Assembly (NCBI RefSeq): GCF_011393025.1
Contig: NZ_JAAOEO010000004.1
Coordinates: 1 to 64,000, forward strand
Length of the DNA stretch: 64,000 nucleotides
Direction: 5' to 3'
Source: Neobacillus terrae
Lineage (GTDB): Bacteria > Bacillota > Bacilli > Bacillales > Cytobacillaceae
Shown here in pieces: positions 1-9,411 of this stretch; position 1 is the stretch's first letter, and each line of letters starts with the position of its first letter. Under the pieces are notes generated by a model that was not told the DNA's origin, made no database searches, and worked only from the letters and a program-made list of their open reading frames with translations. The position numbers and the translations under genes are program-made.

Positions 1-105
1 ATATTTGCCTTTAGTTACCCCTTTTCCTCTTTTTCACCAATTTGGGGTCACTATATTTGCCTTTAGTTACCCCTTTTCCCCTTTTACATCCATATTGGGT
101 CACAT
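1..105. repeat. Two tandem imperfect copies of a 52-bp repeat
   Basis: Positions 1-52 and 53-104 share the opening ATATTTGCCTTTAGTTACCC and, after a divergent middle, an ending close to TTGGGGTCAC. The array may continue to the left of the window. It lies beyond the gcvPB terminator and contains no plausible gene. I do not recognise the repeat. On the minus strand the unit reads as a purine-rich stretch followed by GGGTAACTAAAGGCAAATAT. Confidence 0.75.
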
Positions 106-158
106 TGACTCTTATAAGAACCATTTTCCTTAATCCAGCTGGTGTTCTATTTCCATCA

Positions 159-194
159 AAAAATCCCTGGCCATTTAAGGCTCAGGGATTTTAA
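159..194 (-). terminator. Intrinsic terminator of the gcv operon
   Basis: On the minus strand AAAATCCCTGAGCC pairs with GGCCAGGGATTTT and is followed by a T-run. It begins three bases after the gcvPB stop codon, so it ends the gcvT-gcvPA-gcvPB transcript. Confidence 0.85.
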
Positions 195-196
195 TA

Positions 197-1657
197 TCAA
201 TTCTTTTGATATCTTAGAATTGGCTTACGTGCTGCGGTAGTTTCATCCAGTCGGCCAACAACTGTTGTGTGAGGCGCTTCCTGAACGATTTCGGGATTTT
301 CTTCAGCTTCCTTAGCAATTTGAATCATAGTATCAACAAATGAATCCAGTGTTTCTTTTGATTCAGTTTCAGTTGGTTCGATCATAATACACTCTTCCAC
401 GTTAAGCGGGAAGTAAATGGTTGGCGGGTGATAGCCGAAGTCAAGCAGTCGCTTGGCAATATCCAGTGTACGAACCCCCAACTTTTTCTGTCGTCTGCCG
501 CTTAGTACGAATTCATGCTTACAATGCCTGTCAAACGGCAGGTCGTAGTATGGAGCAAGGCGTCTCATCATATAGTTTGCGTTTAATACCGCATATTCAG
601 TAACAGCCTTGAGCCCGTCAGGTCCCATGGAGCGGATATAAGTATAGGCACGGACATTGATTCCAAAATTGCCATAATACGGTTTAACGCGTCCAATAGA
701 TTGCGGACGATCGTAATCAAACACATATTCTTCTCCACGTTTTGTAATCACTGGTTTTGGCAGGAACGGAATCAAGTCAGCTTTAACACCTACAGGGCCT
801 GAACCCGGTCCACCACCGCCATGCGGGCCTGTAAAGGTTTTGTGAAGATTTAAATGGACAACATCAAATCCCATATCTCCAGGGCGGGCTTTTGACAGAA
901 CGGCATTTAAATTGGCTCCATCATAATAAAGCTTTCCTCCAGCTCCATGAACGATTTCAGCCATTTCTAGAATATTTTCTTCAAATAAGCCAAGGGTATT
1001 TGGATTAGTCAGCATCAGTGCAGCTGTATCTTCTCCAACGACTCTTTTCAGGTCTTCCAGGTCTACCAGTCCATGTTCATTGGATTTAACAGTAACAGTA
1101 TCAAGTCCTGCAACTGAAGCAGAAGCAGGGTTTGTTCCATGAGCGGAATCCGGAACGATTACTTTTGTTCTGTTAAAATCACCGTTTGCTTCATGGTAGG
1201 CACGGATAAGCATTAGCCCAGTCCACTCTCCGTGTGCACCAGCAGCCGGCTGCAATGTTACCTCATCCATCCCTGTAATTTCTATTAAATGCTGCTGAAG
1301 GTCATACAGCAGTTCCATTGCCCCCTGAACAGAACTTTCATCCTGAAGAGGGTGAATATGTGCAAACCCGTTAAAGCGGGCTACATTTTCATTAATTTTT
1401 GGATTATATTTCATTGTACAAGAGCCAAGAGGATAGAATCCTGAATCAAGGCCATGGTTCCTTTTTGAAAGAGCTGTATAATGGCGCATGATATCAAGCT
1501 CAGAAACTTCAGGAAGTTCAGGCTCTTCCTCACGAATATAGCCTTCCGGCAATAATTGGGACAGATCCATTTCCGGAACATCAAGATCCGGTAGGCTGAA
1601 GCCAACCCTGCCAGGTCTGCCTTGTTCAAAAATAAGCGGCTGGTCTTGATTATGCAT
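197..1657 (-). CDS. gcvPB: Glycine dehydrogenase (decarboxylating) subunit 2
   Basis: This is the PLP-binding half of the split glycine dehydrogenase (P-protein) of the glycine cleavage system. It decarboxylates glycine and passes the aminomethyl group to the lipoyl H-protein. The 486-residue length fits Bacillus GcvPB. The PLP lysine is K273 in NLHKTF, followed by a glycine-rich [12 protein letters not shown] stretch, and [10 protein letters not shown] lies near residue 171. Its start overlaps the end of gcvPA by 8 bases, which suggests translational coupling. It is the last gene of the riboswitch-controlled operon. Confidence 0.97.
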   Translation of the reverse strand: MHNQDQPLIFEQGRPGRVGFSLPDLDVPEMDLSQLLPEGYIREEEPELPEVSELDIMRHYTALSKRNHGLDSGFYPLGSCTMKYNPKINENVARFNGFAHIHPLQDESSVQGAMELLYDLQQHLIEITGMDEVTLQPAAGAHGEWTGLMLIRAYHEANGDFNRTKVIVPDSAHGTNPASASVAGLDTVTVKSNEHGLVDLEDLKRVVGEDTAALMLTNPNTLGLFEENILEMAEIVHGAGGKLYYDGANLNAVLSKARPGDMGFDVVHLNLHKTFTGPHGGGGPGSGPVGVKADLIPFLPKPVITKRGEEYVFDYDRPQSIGRVKPYYGNFGINVRAYTYIRSMGPDGLKAVTEYAVLNANYMMRRLAPYYDLPFDRHCKHEFVLSGRRQKKLGVRTLDIAKRLLDFGYHPPTIYFPLNVEECIMIEPTETESKETLDSFVDTMIQIAKEAEENPEIVQEAPHTTVVGRLDETTAARKPILRYQKN

Positions 1658-2996
1658 GAATATCCCCCAATTCTTTGACTAGAGTATCAATCTCTTCTTT
1701 TGTTCTGACTTCAGTAACAGCAATCAGCATGTGATTGGCCAAATCCGGATAGTCGCGTCCAAGATCATATCCGCCAATGATTCCTTTTTTCAAAAGCTCC
1801 TGGTTCACTTCTTTAACTGGTTTGTTTAATTTAACTACAAATTCATTAAAGGCAGGGCCTTCATAGGCTAATTCAATGCCTTGTTCTTTAAAAACTGTTT
1901 TAGCGTAGTGGGCTTTTTGGACATTTGATGCAGCCATGCTCCGTACTCCCTTTTTACCAAGAGCAGTCATTGCCACAGAAGCGGCAAGAGCATTTAGAGC
2001 CTGGTTTGAACAGATATTGGATGTCGCTTTATCGCGGCGGATATGCTGTTCACGTGCCTGGAGAGTTAAAACAAATCCGCGGCGCCCCTGGTCATCCGTT
2101 GTTTGACCGACTAGCCGTCCTGGGACTTTGCGCATTAATTTATTGGTAACAGCGAAATATCCGCAGTGTGGGCCTCCAAATTGAGTCGGAATGCCGAATG
2201 GCTGTGCGTCTCCTACTACAATATCCGCACCGAACTTGCCAGGAGGAGTAAGTACTCCAAGAGATAAAGGATTGCTGGAAACAACAAATAATGATTTATT
2301 GGCATGTACGATTTCTTCTACCTCTTTTAATGGCTCAATCCGGCCAAAAAAGTTAGGATACTGTACAATAACGGCTGCCACGCCGTCCCCGGAAAGTTTT
2401 TTTAAAGCATCCAGATCCGTAACACCATCTTTAACAGGTATCTCAACAATGTCGATTCTCTGTCCTTTGGCATAGGCTTTCACAACTTCCCTTGCCTCCG
2501 GATGGACGGCACCAGAAATTAGAACTTTTTGTCGCTTTGTATGGGCTGCGCTAAGCATTGCTGCCTCGGCAAGAGCAGTACCGCCGTCATACATAGAGGA
2601 ATTGGCTGTTTCCATTCCAGTAAGTTCACAAATCATTGTTTGAAATTCAAAGATTGCCTGCAGCTCACCCTGGGAAATCTCAGGCTGGTAAGGAGTATAG
2701 GCTGTATAGAATTCGGAACGGGAAATAACATGATCTACAATCACCGGAATATAGTGGTCATAAACCCCAGCTCCAAGGAAAGATACATTGCTTCTCAAAT
2801 CAGCATTCCTGCCAGCAAGCTGGGTCAGTTCTCTCATTAAAGCTGTTTCAGATTTTGCTGGTTTAATATTGTATTCTCCTCTGAACCTTACACTTTCGGG
2901 AATATCGCTGAAAAGTTCATCAATAGAGGTTACACCGATTGTTTTCAGCATTAAATTTTTATCTTCTTCTGTCATCGGTAAGTAGCGATGTTTCAT
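1650..2996 (-). CDS. gcvPA: Glycine dehydrogenase (decarboxylating) subunit 1
   Basis: This 448-residue protein is the N-terminal-type half of the two-subunit glycine dehydrogenase and forms a heterotetramer with GcvPB. Family landmarks seen include [20 protein letters not shown] (about residue 100) and [11 protein letters not shown]. It lacks the PLP lysine motif, which GcvPB carries. It sits between gcvT (18-bp gap) and gcvPB (8-bp overlap), so the three are one operon. The lpd and gcvH genes needed for a full glycine cleavage system are not in the window. Confidence 0.97.
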   Translation of the reverse strand: MKHRYLPMTEEDKNLMLKTIGVTSIDELFSDIPESVRFRGEYNIKPAKSETALMRELTQLAGRNADLRSNVSFLGAGVYDHYIPVIVDHVISRSEFYTAYTPYQPEISQGELQAIFEFQTMICELTGMETANSSMYDGGTALAEAAMLSAAHTKRQKVLISGAVHPEAREVVKAYAKGQRIDIVEIPVKDGVTDLDALKKLSGDGVAAVIVQYPNFFGRIEPLKEVEEIVHANKSLFVVSSNPLSLGVLTPPGKFGADIVVGDAQPFGIPTQFGGPHCGYFAVTNKLMRKVPGRLVGQTTDDQGRRGFVLTLQAREQHIRRDKATSNICSNQALNALAASVAMTALGKKGVRSMAASNVQKAHYAKTVFKEQGIELAYEGPAFNEFVVKLNKPVKEVNQELLKKGIIGGYDLGRDYPDLANHMLIAVTEVRTKEEIDTLVKELGDIHA

Positions 2997-3014
2997 TATC
3001 TTATCTCCCCTCTG

Positions 3015-4121
3015 TTATTTCTTTTCTCTTTTATAAAAAGGAATGGGCACGATTCGAGCTTTAAGGCGTTTGCTTCTGATTTCAATCTCTACCTCATTTT
3101 CCAATGATGCTTCATCAGATTGGAGCAGGGCCAATCCGATATTTTTCTTTAAAGTTGGAGATTGTGTACCGGTTGTTACTTCTCCAATCAGTTCATCACC
3201 TTTAAAAACAGGATATCCATGGCGGGGAATTCCTCTGTCAATCATTTCAATACCGACTAGCTTTCTTGGCAGCCCACTTTCCTTTTGCTGCTTAAGAGCC
3301 TCTTTACCAATAAAATCCGTCTCTTTATTTAGCTTGACGGCGAAGCCGATTCCTGCTTCCAAAGGTGAAATTTCAGGCGAAAGCTCCTGCCCGTATAAAG
3401 CCAGGTTTGCTTCAAAGCGGAGTGTATCGCGTGAACCCAGGCCGCATGGAACGACTCCCTCTTCTTGTCCAGCTTCAAGAATTGCCTTCCAAAGTGCTAC
3501 AGCATCATTGGAGTCACAATATATTTCAAAGCCGTCTTCACCGGTATATCCTGTTCTTGAAACTAGGGCTTTTTTGCCGTTTAAGTCGACTTCCTGTTTA
3601 AATTTAAAAAAACCAATACTTGCAAGGTCAGTTTCTGATGTAAGCCTTTGGAGAACCTTCTGAGCAAGTGGGCCCTGAAGCGCTAGCTGTGCTGTTTTAT
3701 CTGAAAGATTCTCTAGCTGCACATCTCCCTCAGTATGTTCATCAAGCCATGCATAGTCCTTTTCAATATTCGAAGCATTTACTACAAGAAGATAATGATT
3801 ATCCTTTAATTTATAAACAAGCAAATCATCCACTGTGCCGCCATTGTCATAGCACATAGCTGTATACTGGGCACCGCCGTCAGATAATTTGGATATATCA
3901 TTTGTCATCATTTTTTGCAGATATGGTAAGCTGCCTGTCCCTTTAACATCAATTTCTCCCATATGTGAAACATCAAACAAACCAGCCCTGGTGCGAACAG
4001 CTTCATGCTCTTCCTTTATGCTTGAGAACTGAACTGGCAATTCCCAGCCACCAAAATCAATGGTTTTTGCTCCATACTCCTTGTAGGTGTCAAATAATGG
4101 AGTTCGCTTTAATTCTGTCAT
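3015..4121 (-). CDS. gcvT: Aminomethyltransferase (glycine cleavage T-protein)
   Basis: GcvT releases ammonia from the aminomethyl-lipoyl H-protein and transfers the methylene group to tetrahydrofolate, giving 5,10-methylene-THF. The protein is 368 residues, normal for the family. The N-terminal segment has the folate-binding [11 protein letters not shown] and the VSHMGEI motif, and a later [10 protein letters not shown] block is diagnostic. It is the first gene of the operon. The leader (4245-4447) carries a tandem glycine riboswitch, so expression should rise with glycine. Confidence 0.97.
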   Translation of the reverse strand: MTELKRTPLFDTYKEYGAKTIDFGGWELPVQFSSIKEEHEAVRTRAGLFDVSHMGEIDVKGTGSLPYLQKMMTNDISKLSDGGAQYTAMCYDNGGTVDDLLVYKLKDNHYLLVVNASNIEKDYAWLDEHTEGDVQLENLSDKTAQLALQGPLAQKVLQRLTSETDLASIGFFKFKQEVDLNGKKALVSRTGYTGEDGFEIYCDSNDAVALWKAILEAGQEEGVVPCGLGSRDTLRFEANLALYGQELSPEISPLEAGIGFAVKLNKETDFIGKEALKQQKESGLPRKLVGIEMIDRGIPRHGYPVFKGDELIGEVTTGTQSPTLKKNIGLALLQSDEASLENEVEIEIRSKRLKARIVPIPFYKREKK

Positions 4122-4244
4122 TGTTTGTCCCCTTTCACATCTCTTAATGACTGCTGTTTGAAAAATGCATATATAGGCCTGCTCTCTGCCAAAAATAAAG
4201 GGCAGAAAGAAGATGCTCTGTCCGAATTTAAAAAACCGGGCAGT

Positions 4245-4291
4245 AAAAAAGGACAGAGCCCTCCCCTTAAATTAAAAGAAGGTCTCTGTCC
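4245..4291 (-). terminator. Riboswitch-controlled terminator of the gcv leader
   Basis: On the minus strand GGACAGAGACC pairs with GGCTCTGTCC across about 20 bases and is followed by TTTTTT. The 5' arm abuts the 3' end of the second glycine aptamer, so glycine binding can decide whether this hairpin forms. It is the expression platform of the adjacent riboswitch. Confidence 0.85.
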
Positions 4292-4447
4292 TTGCACCTG
4301 AAAGTTTACCTTGGTACGGCTTTCCCCTTTGGTGGTTTCTTTTTAAAAGAAACTCTCTCCAGAGCTGCGTCCAACAAGAGTACTTTTGCCTGAGAGATTC
4401 ACGGAATGCTTGCTCCTTCGGCGCTACTTAATGTAGTCTCTCCCCTT
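4281..4447 (-). promoter_or_regulatory. Tandem glycine riboswitch
   Basis: The minus-strand leader of gcvT has the layout of the well-known Bacillus glycine riboswitch. A first aptamer contains GGAGAGAC... GCGCCGAAGGAGCAA... and TCTCAGGCAAAAG, then a second contains CTCTGGAGAGAG... ACCAAAGGGGAAAGCC... and TTTCAGGTGCAAGGACAGAG. Both the CGAAGGAGCAA-type and AGGCAAAAG-type internal loops are intact. A rho-independent terminator follows, so glycine is expected to turn the catabolic operon on. Confidence 0.95.
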
Positions 4448-4614
4448 ATCATCATCCGCATTTATAATATTTTCCAAATGGGTCATACTAAAAGTTGAAT
4501 AGGCATTTAAAGTCCATTTTTTTGAATACTTAAAACTTTAAAAACTACTTACATCCTACCATTAAACCGCACTTTTGGGAATACATTAATTTTTTATAAA
4601 TAGGAGTTGAACAT

Positions 4615-6303
4615 ATGCCTGTCCAAATTAACTTTGATTCCTCCTGGAAGGATGAATTGATGCATCGAATGGAGAACGATGGTCCCTGGGGAAATTGGGA
4701 GCTTTTCAAGCTGGCAATTGAAGTAGAAAAGCATTTAGTTATTCCTGAATTTGAGGGACTGCAGGCACCCAGCCATCTCTCTGAGCTTACACCGCTTCCA
4801 CATCAGCTTGAAACAGCAAAACAGGTCATTGAAAATATGCATGGGAAAGCCATTCTTGCTGATGAAGTTGGATTAGGTAAAACAATTGAGGCAGGACTTA
4901 TATTAAAAGAATATATGATTAGAGGACTGGTTAAAAAGGTATTAATACTTGTTCCTGCTTCCCTTGTTACTCAATGGGCTTCGGAGCTAAACAGCAAGTT
5001 TTTTATTCCGGCTGTTACGCAGCGTAAAAGTTATGTCTGGGACCAATGCGATGTCATTGTTTCTTCCATTGATACAGCAAAACGGAACCCACACAGAGAT
5101 ATCATTTATGCACAAAACTATGACTTAATCATTATTGATGAAGCACACAAACTTAAAAATAATAAAACGAAAAACTATGAATTTGTTCAAAACCTTAAGA
5201 AGAAATTTTGCCTGCTTTTAACTGCAACTCCTATTCAAAATAGGATTGAAGAAATATTCAACCTTGTTTCTTTATTAAAACCAGGCCACCTTGGCAGTGA
5301 GAGTGATTTTTACGAGAAATATAAAAAAGCTGGTCGCTCTGTACAGGACGATGAACATTTAAAAGAATTAGTAAACAAAGTTATGATTCGGAACCGCAGG
5401 GCTGATACCGGGATAGAATGGACAAAGCGGCATGTTGAAACGATTCCAATTGAATTTTCACCAACCGAAAAAGTGCTTTATGAGGCAATTAACAACTTAC
5501 GCGATGAAGATAATTGGGTTCAAACCAGCGCCTTTTCTATGATGACACTTCAACGGGAAGCCTGCAGCAGCCGGGAAGCAGTATATTATACTTTAAGGAA
5601 TATGCTGCAAAGAAAAGAAAATCCGTCACAGGCTTATCAGGATCAGATTCTTTCTTTAATTTCAAAAGTGGAAGCAGTCAAAAAAAATTCCAAAGCTGAA
5701 AAAGCTCTTGAATTGATAAAAAAAATTAATGATAAAGTCATTATCTTTACAGAATACCGTGCCACACAGCTTTATTTACAATGGTATTTAAAGCAGCACG
5801 GGATTTCATCGGTTCCATTCAGGGGCGGATTTAAACGCGGGAAAAAGGACTGGATGCGTGAACTTTTCCAAAAGCATGCCCAGGTTCTTATTGCCACTGA
5901 GGCGGGAGGAGAGGGAATTAACCTTCAGTTTTGCAACCATATTATTAATTTTGATCTTCCCTGGAATCCAATGAGACTTGAACAACGAATCGGAAGGATT
6001 CACCGCCTTGGCCAGGAAAAGGACGTCATGATTTACAATTTCGCAATAAAGAATACGGTTGAGGAGCATGTCTTAAAGCTCTTGTATGAAAAGATCCAAT
6101 TATTTGAAAAAGTAGTTGGGGAATTGGATGATATTCTTACAAAACTTGAGTTTGGAAATATTGAAGATCATCTAATTGAGATTTTCGGACAATCCATTTC
6201 GGAGGGAGAAATGAGAATCAAAATGGATAATCTGGCATCCATGATTGAGTTTGCAAAAGGCGTTAAGGAGGAAGACAGCCATGCAGCAGCAGGAAATCCA
6301 TAA
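4615..6303 (+). CDS. yqhH: SNF2/RapA-type helicase YqhH
   Basis: This 562-residue superfamily-2 ATPase has the SNF2 layout. Motif I is DEVGLGKT (residues 83-90), the DEAH box is at 175-178, LLTATPIQN is motif III, and the C-terminal helicase half has GGEGINLQ and QRIGRIHRLGQ. Such proteins translocate on DNA or RNA polymerase complexes; the substrate of YqhH is not known to me. The ATG follows TAGGAG at a normal distance. It overlaps yqhG by 23 bases, and in B. subtilis the same pair also sits next to gcvT. Confidence 0.93.
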   Translation: MPVQINFDSSWKDELMHRMENDGPWGNWELFKLAIEVEKHLVIPEFEGLQAPSHLSELTPLPHQLETAKQVIENMHGKAILADEVGLGKTIEAGLILKEYMIRGLVKKVLILVPASLVTQWASELNSKFFIPAVTQRKSYVWDQCDVIVSSIDTAKRNPHRDIIYAQNYDLIIIDEAHKLKNNKTKNYEFVQNLKKKFCLLLTATPIQNRIEEIFNLVSLLKPGHLGSESDFYEKYKKAGRSVQDDEHLKELVNKVMIRNRRADTGIEWTKRHVETIPIEFSPTEKVLYEAINNLRDEDNWVQTSAFSMMTLQREACSSREAVYYTLRNMLQRKENPSQAYQDQILSLISKVEAVKKNSKAEKALELIKKINDKVIIFTEYRATQLYLQWYLKQHGISSVPFRGGFKRGKKDWMRELFQKHAQVLIATEAGGEGINLQFCNHIINFDLPWNPMRLEQRIGRIHRLGQEKDVMIYNFAIKNTVEEHVLKLLYEKIQLFEKVVGELDDILTKLEFGNIEDHLIEIFGQSISEGEMRIKMDNLASMIEFAKGVKEEDSHAAAGNP

Positions 6304-7069
6304 TTTTCTGAGGCGTTATTTTGAGGCTAATGATTGCGAGCTAGTAGAAAATACGCCTGGATACATGACCGTGCAGCTTACGGTGGAATTGGACAAGGAG
6401 CTGATGAATCGTCCTTTTTATTGGCATTACCTTGAAAAGGTTGGCGGTATACCAAAACCCATGAGCCTCACTTTTATTACTAATAACCAGCTTGCCCCTG
6501 AGGATTTAAAAGGAGAGACAGTTCATTTTGGCTCCCCAAGACTGCATCAGATTTTCGAATCCTCTAAACGGCTTGCGGGCTATATTCGTCTTTATGAGAA
6601 TAAGTTAAATAACAAACAAACACCTCTTTACCCATGGCTGGGATTGAATTTAAAGATTTCCTATGAGTGTGACCGGAAAAGAGATCTATTTGTTTCAATC
6701 GGGCTTCATTTAATAAATGGAAAAATGGTGAAGGATTTTCATGATCGCCTTTTACAAGTTCCTCTCACTCCTAAAATACCGGACTATTCGTTTACGATGT
6801 CCTCATTAATTAAACCAGCGAGCGGACTCTTAAGAATTGAGAACTACCTTAAAAGCGAGATTGAGGCGGAAGACCACTCTTGGGCTGATGAAGCGAGGGA
6901 AAGATGGGACAAGGATTTAAGTTTGCTGAATCATTTTTATGAGGATGAAGAGGAGCAGAACGATAGCTACGAGACAGAAAAGCTAGCTCTTAAGGAGCAA
7001 TATGAACCAAGGATTAATATTTCCATTATTAACGGCGGACTCTTTTATTTGTCCGAGCAGGCTATATAA
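6281..7069 (+). CDS. yqhG: YqhG family protein
   Basis: This 262-residue protein of unknown function matches the conserved partner of YqhH. I chose the ATG at 6281 because GGAGGA lies 8 bases upstream and the N-terminus MQQQEIHNFLRRYF fits the family; the reading frame is open further upstream inside yqhH. The C-terminal part is acidic and charged (about residues 210-245). The 23-bp overlap with yqhH implies coupled translation and a shared process. Its TAA stop is also the first three bases of a family A intergenic repeat. Confidence 0.88.
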   Translation: MQQQEIHNFLRRYFEANDCELVENTPGYMTVQLTVELDKELMNRPFYWHYLEKVGGIPKPMSLTFITNNQLAPEDLKGETVHFGSPRLHQIFESSKRLAGYIRLYENKLNNKQTPLYPWLGLNLKISYECDRKRDLFVSIGLHLINGKMVKDFHDRLLQVPLTPKIPDYSFTMSSLIKPASGLLRIENYLKSEIEAEDHSWADEARERWDKDLSLLNHFYEDEEEQNDSYETEKLALKEQYEPRINISIINGGLFYLSEQAI

Positions 7070-7240
7070 GAAAAGCTCAAGCGCCCGTTTAGCGAAGCAA
7101 CTACCTGAGTAAACTTCATGTAACGGCTTCTCTGAATAGACAACATGCAGCTTTGCGACGAGCTGAATATAAGCTTCTTTGAAAAAGCTGTGGCGCAGGA
7201 GCTAGACAATTTTAAAAGGTAAAACTTTATATTTTCTTAT
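7067..7240 (+). repeat. Family A modular intergenic repeat, copy 1
   Basis: It starts TAAGAAAAGCTCAAGCGCCC, the TAA being the yqhG stop codon, and ends with GGCGCAGGAGCTAGACAATT and GGTAAAACTTTATA. About 130 bases of it are nearly identical to 44649-44780. The ends carry inverted GCGCC/GGCGC blocks and the middle contains further short inverted repeats, so the RNA should fold. Confidence 0.85.
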
Positions 7241-7256
7241 TCATTAAAAAATACAA

Positions 7257-7296
7257 AAAGAAAGAAGCAGTTTTCTTTACTGCTTCTTTCTTTTCT
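7257..7296 (-). terminator. Terminator at the end of yqzE
   Basis: GAAAGAAGCAG and CTGCTTCTTTC form a strong stem, with a T-run on the minus strand. The hairpin overlaps the last codons and the stop of yqzE, and presumably ends the comG-yqzE transcript. It could also stop readthrough from yqhG. Confidence 0.75.
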
Positions 7297-7462
7297 TAAC
7301 TTCTGTATAGAGTACGTAGGGAACGATACCAAACCACCGGTACCAAAAAGCCGCCCTTGCTTCTTTTCGTTCAAGCTTTAACTTCTTCCGTTCGCTTTTT
7401 GGCTGGTCCATATATTTTACAAAGGTTTGGGTCATGTATTTTACATAATCATTTGTTTTCAT
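7277..7462 (-). CDS. yqzE: YqzE family small basic protein
   Basis: This 61-residue protein resembles B. subtilis YqzE, which lies immediately downstream of comGG there too. It is rich in lysine and arginine in the middle and has an aromatic WYRWFGIVPY segment. The ATG at 7462 was chosen over a GTG two codons earlier because AAGGAAGGTG is better spaced. Function is unknown; position suggests it may be co-transcribed with the competence operon. Confidence 0.8.
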   Translation of the reverse strand: MKTNDYVKYMTQTFVKYMDQPKSERKKLKLERKEARAAFWYRWFGIVPYVLYTEVKKRKKQ

Positions 7463-7534
7463 GGACACACCTTCCTTTTTTTATCAAAAAGTATGTCCTT
7501 ATTCAATCACTTTTAACCTTATATAGGTATATCA

Positions 7535-7915
7535 CTACTTTTCGACCCATTTTATCATTTTCTTTGACACAGAATCATAGGTGGCAACCCCTACTGATGT
7601 TTCCCCGCTATCCATCCAAAGATTAAAGGTGATTTTAAAACCTCCCCCTGTTTGTGTCTCCTGCATCCAGCTCACTTTTCCGTTTTGATATTGATAGATT
7701 CCTGAGTTCAGAAAACTTTCACCGGATTGAAGAGCTTTTTCCGACTTTTTAACCGCAGCTAAAAGGTAATATTCTTTCTTGAGGAACATTTTCATTTCAT
7801 TACTAATTTGCCTTTCTCTTACTAGCAGTTCAATGCGGGATGTAACAAACAAAAGGAAGATAATCAAGAGACATAATGTCAGTGGATAGGTAAATCCTTT
7901 CTCATTACTTTTCAT
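7535..7915 (-). CDS. comGG: Competence pseudopilus minor protein ComGG
   Basis: It is the last gene of the comG operon, 126 residues. The N-terminus KGFTYPLTLCLLIIFLL is a prepilin-like hydrophobic helix, but the usual glutamate at +5 is replaced by tyrosine, as is typical for ComGG. In Bacillus it is a minor pseudopilin of the DNA-uptake machine at the membrane and is needed for transformation. The start lies one base after the comGF stop, so the genes are tightly packed. Confidence 0.85.
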   Translation of the reverse strand: MKSNEKGFTYPLTLCLLIIFLLFVTSRIELLVRERQISNEMKMFLKKEYYLLAAVKKSEKALQSGESFLNSGIYQYQNGKVSWMQETQTGGGFKITFNLWMDSGETSVGVATYDSVSKKMIKWVEK

Positions 7916-7916
7916 G

Positions 7917-8378
7917 TCAGCTGTCCCAATTTATTACGGAAGGAAAGGTTGCACTAAAGACTTTTCCCTTTAAGTCTGTAACTGTCAGCATTATTCCATT
8001 TTTGAGTCTGACAAACGATACTTCCTGAACATTTTGAAGAAGGATTTCATGACCGGTTAGATTAACGCGCCTTCTTAACGATGTACCGTATTTTTCGTAT
8101 AGGATGCTATCGGTATCCTTGGTCAGCATTAGTTTACTCCCTATAACCTCCCCCTTGGTGCAGGCCATAATTTCTTTTTGGACCTGACTGCAAAACACAG
8201 TCCATTCCATTTGCTGTATTTGATTAGAGATATCCTGCTTATTAAGAACAATACGAAAAACTGGTGACAGAAAAAAAAGGAGTAAGAGAAAAAAGGATAA
8301 GGCTGTCAGGGCTTCAATTAGCGTAAATCCTCTTTCATTCAAGTACGTCGCACAATTGTTCCTTCGTATTTTGCCCAT
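7917..8378 (-). CDS. comGF: Competence protein ComGF
   Basis: This 153-residue protein has the prepilin motif ERGFTLIEALTAL (about residues 15-27) and a transmembrane helix, and matches ComGF in order and size. I place the start at the ATG at 8378 because AGGAGG stands 9 bases upstream; this gives a 44-base overlap with comGE. The extension puts 14 residues before the prepilin cleavage glycine. Confidence 0.85.
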   Translation of the reverse strand: MGKIRRNNCATYLNERGFTLIEALTALSFFLLLLFFLSPVFRIVLNKQDISNQIQQMEWTVFCSQVQKEIMACTKGEVIGSKLMLTKDTDSILYEKYGTSLRRRVNLTGHEILLQNVQEVSFVRLKNGIMLTVTDLKGKVFSATFPSVINWDS

Positions 8379-8658
8379 ATACACACACCTCCTGTTTTCC
8401 TATTTCAGGATTGTTCCTCCACGTAACATAAAAATTTTTCTTACCTATATTCACAACATGATCCTCGGGAGGCAATCCTTCTGCTGCCATTTCTAATTCC
8501 TGGTAAATAATCCGCCAGGTTTCTTTTTCCTTTAGCATTTTCTCTGTTTGTTCCCTGATAAAGATTAGTTCAGGTGTTAATATTAATCCAATTAGGAACA
8601 GTGCAGTAAGTGATAGTAGAAGGTCCGCCATAAAGAAGCCCTCACTCTTTCGAAACAT
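8335..8658 (-). CDS. comGE: Competence protein ComGE
   Basis: This 107-residue protein occupies the comGE slot between comGD and comGF. The N-terminus MFRKSEGFFMADLLLSLTAL resembles a prepilin leader, but the usual GFTLIE is degenerate, which is common for ComGE. AAAGGG sits 8 bases before the ATG. It overlaps comGD by 17 bases. It is expected to be a minor pseudopilin of the transformation pilus. Confidence 0.82.
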   Translation of the reverse strand: MFRKSEGFFMADLLLSLTALFLIGLILTPELIFIREQTEKMLKEKETWRIIYQELEMAAEGLPPEDHVVNIGKKNFYVTWRNNPEIGKQEVCVYGQNTKEQLCDVLE

Positions 8659-9106
8659 AAAAACGGCCCTTTCCTATTGAAATTGTAAAACGGTATCTTT
8701 CTTTTCCAACGGTTATATAAAAGCTGCCAAACTTACTGATGTTTCCATCCGGTGTATATTTGAAATAAAGAAGTGAAGGAGCGCCCGTAATAATAATATC
8801 CTCTGGATACGTCCGCTCTGCCAGTAGTGGATATGAATCACGTTCATGGATGTAGTAATAATTTTTTTCGGCCATAATATTCACATATACTTCATGCTGG
8901 TGAGAAATGGCATATTGCTGTGCATACAGCAAATCTGTCTCCAGTTTAAGGATAATCTCTTCGGCTTCAATGTTTTGCTTGATCGGCCCAATATTAACCG
9001 CTGTAACAGAAGCCAAAACCATCATTACTGTCATGACAATGAGCATCTCTAGAAGGGTAAATCCACCTTCCATGCAAAAAGTATCTTTGTTATTGGGCCG
9101 TGACAC
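8642..9106 (-). CDS. comGD: Competence pseudopilin ComGD
   Basis: This is a 154-residue minor pseudopilin with a canonical prepilin leader GGFTLLEMLIV followed by a hydrophobic helix; the peptidase ComC should cut after the second glycine. The GTG at 9106 overlaps comGC by 17 bases. An ATG at 9073 is possible but leaves almost no leader and has no ribosome-binding site, so I prefer the GTG. Confidence 0.88.
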   Translation of the reverse strand: MSRPNNKDTFCMEGGFTLLEMLIVMTVMMVLASVTAVNIGPIKQNIEAEEIILKLETDLLYAQQYAISHQHEVYVNIMAEKNYYYIHERDSYPLLAERTYPEDIIITGAPSLLYFKYTPDGNISKFGSFYITVGKERYRFTISIGKGRFYVSKE

Positions 9107-9395
9107 TGCCGTCAGTTCCTATCACCACTTTTGTTTTTCCATCCGGACATCCTTTTGTACCCGTTTTTAGGTAGCCTTCTGTAATTAATTCATTTATGTC
9201 TGCAGGAAAATGGTCTTTATCCATTTCAAATGCCTGAACCTGTGCCTGGACCATATCGACAAAGGCTTCACATCCTTTTTTATTTATATTTGCGTTGTGC
9301 TGTGTAATATTGGGGATTGTGATTATTAACAGGACCGAAATTATCAGCATAACTATCATCATTTCTATTAAAGTGAAACCTGCTTGTCTTTTCAT
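9090..9395 (-). CDS. comGC: Major competence pseudopilin ComGC
   Basis: ComGC is the main subunit of the competence pilus. The 101-residue protein has leader MKRQAG, then FTLIEMMIVMLIISVLLIITIPNI, a textbook type IV pilin N-terminus with the +5 glutamate. Two cysteines in the mature part (about residues 50 and 84) could form the intramolecular disulfide known in ComGC. AAGGAG lies at normal distance before the ATG. Confidence 0.95.
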   Translation of the reverse strand: MKRQAGFTLIEMMIVMLIISVLLIITIPNITQHNANINKKGCEAFVDMVQAQVQAFEMDKDHFPADINELITEGYLKTGTKGCPDGKTKVVIGTDGSVTAQ

Positions 9396-9411
9396 TTAAC
9401 ATATCTCCTTT

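Noticed and set aside
3043..3663. 206-codon open frame antisense to gcvT
   Set aside because: gcvT is unambiguous on the other strand; the antisense frame has a serine-proline-rich composition typical of a shadow of coding sequence.
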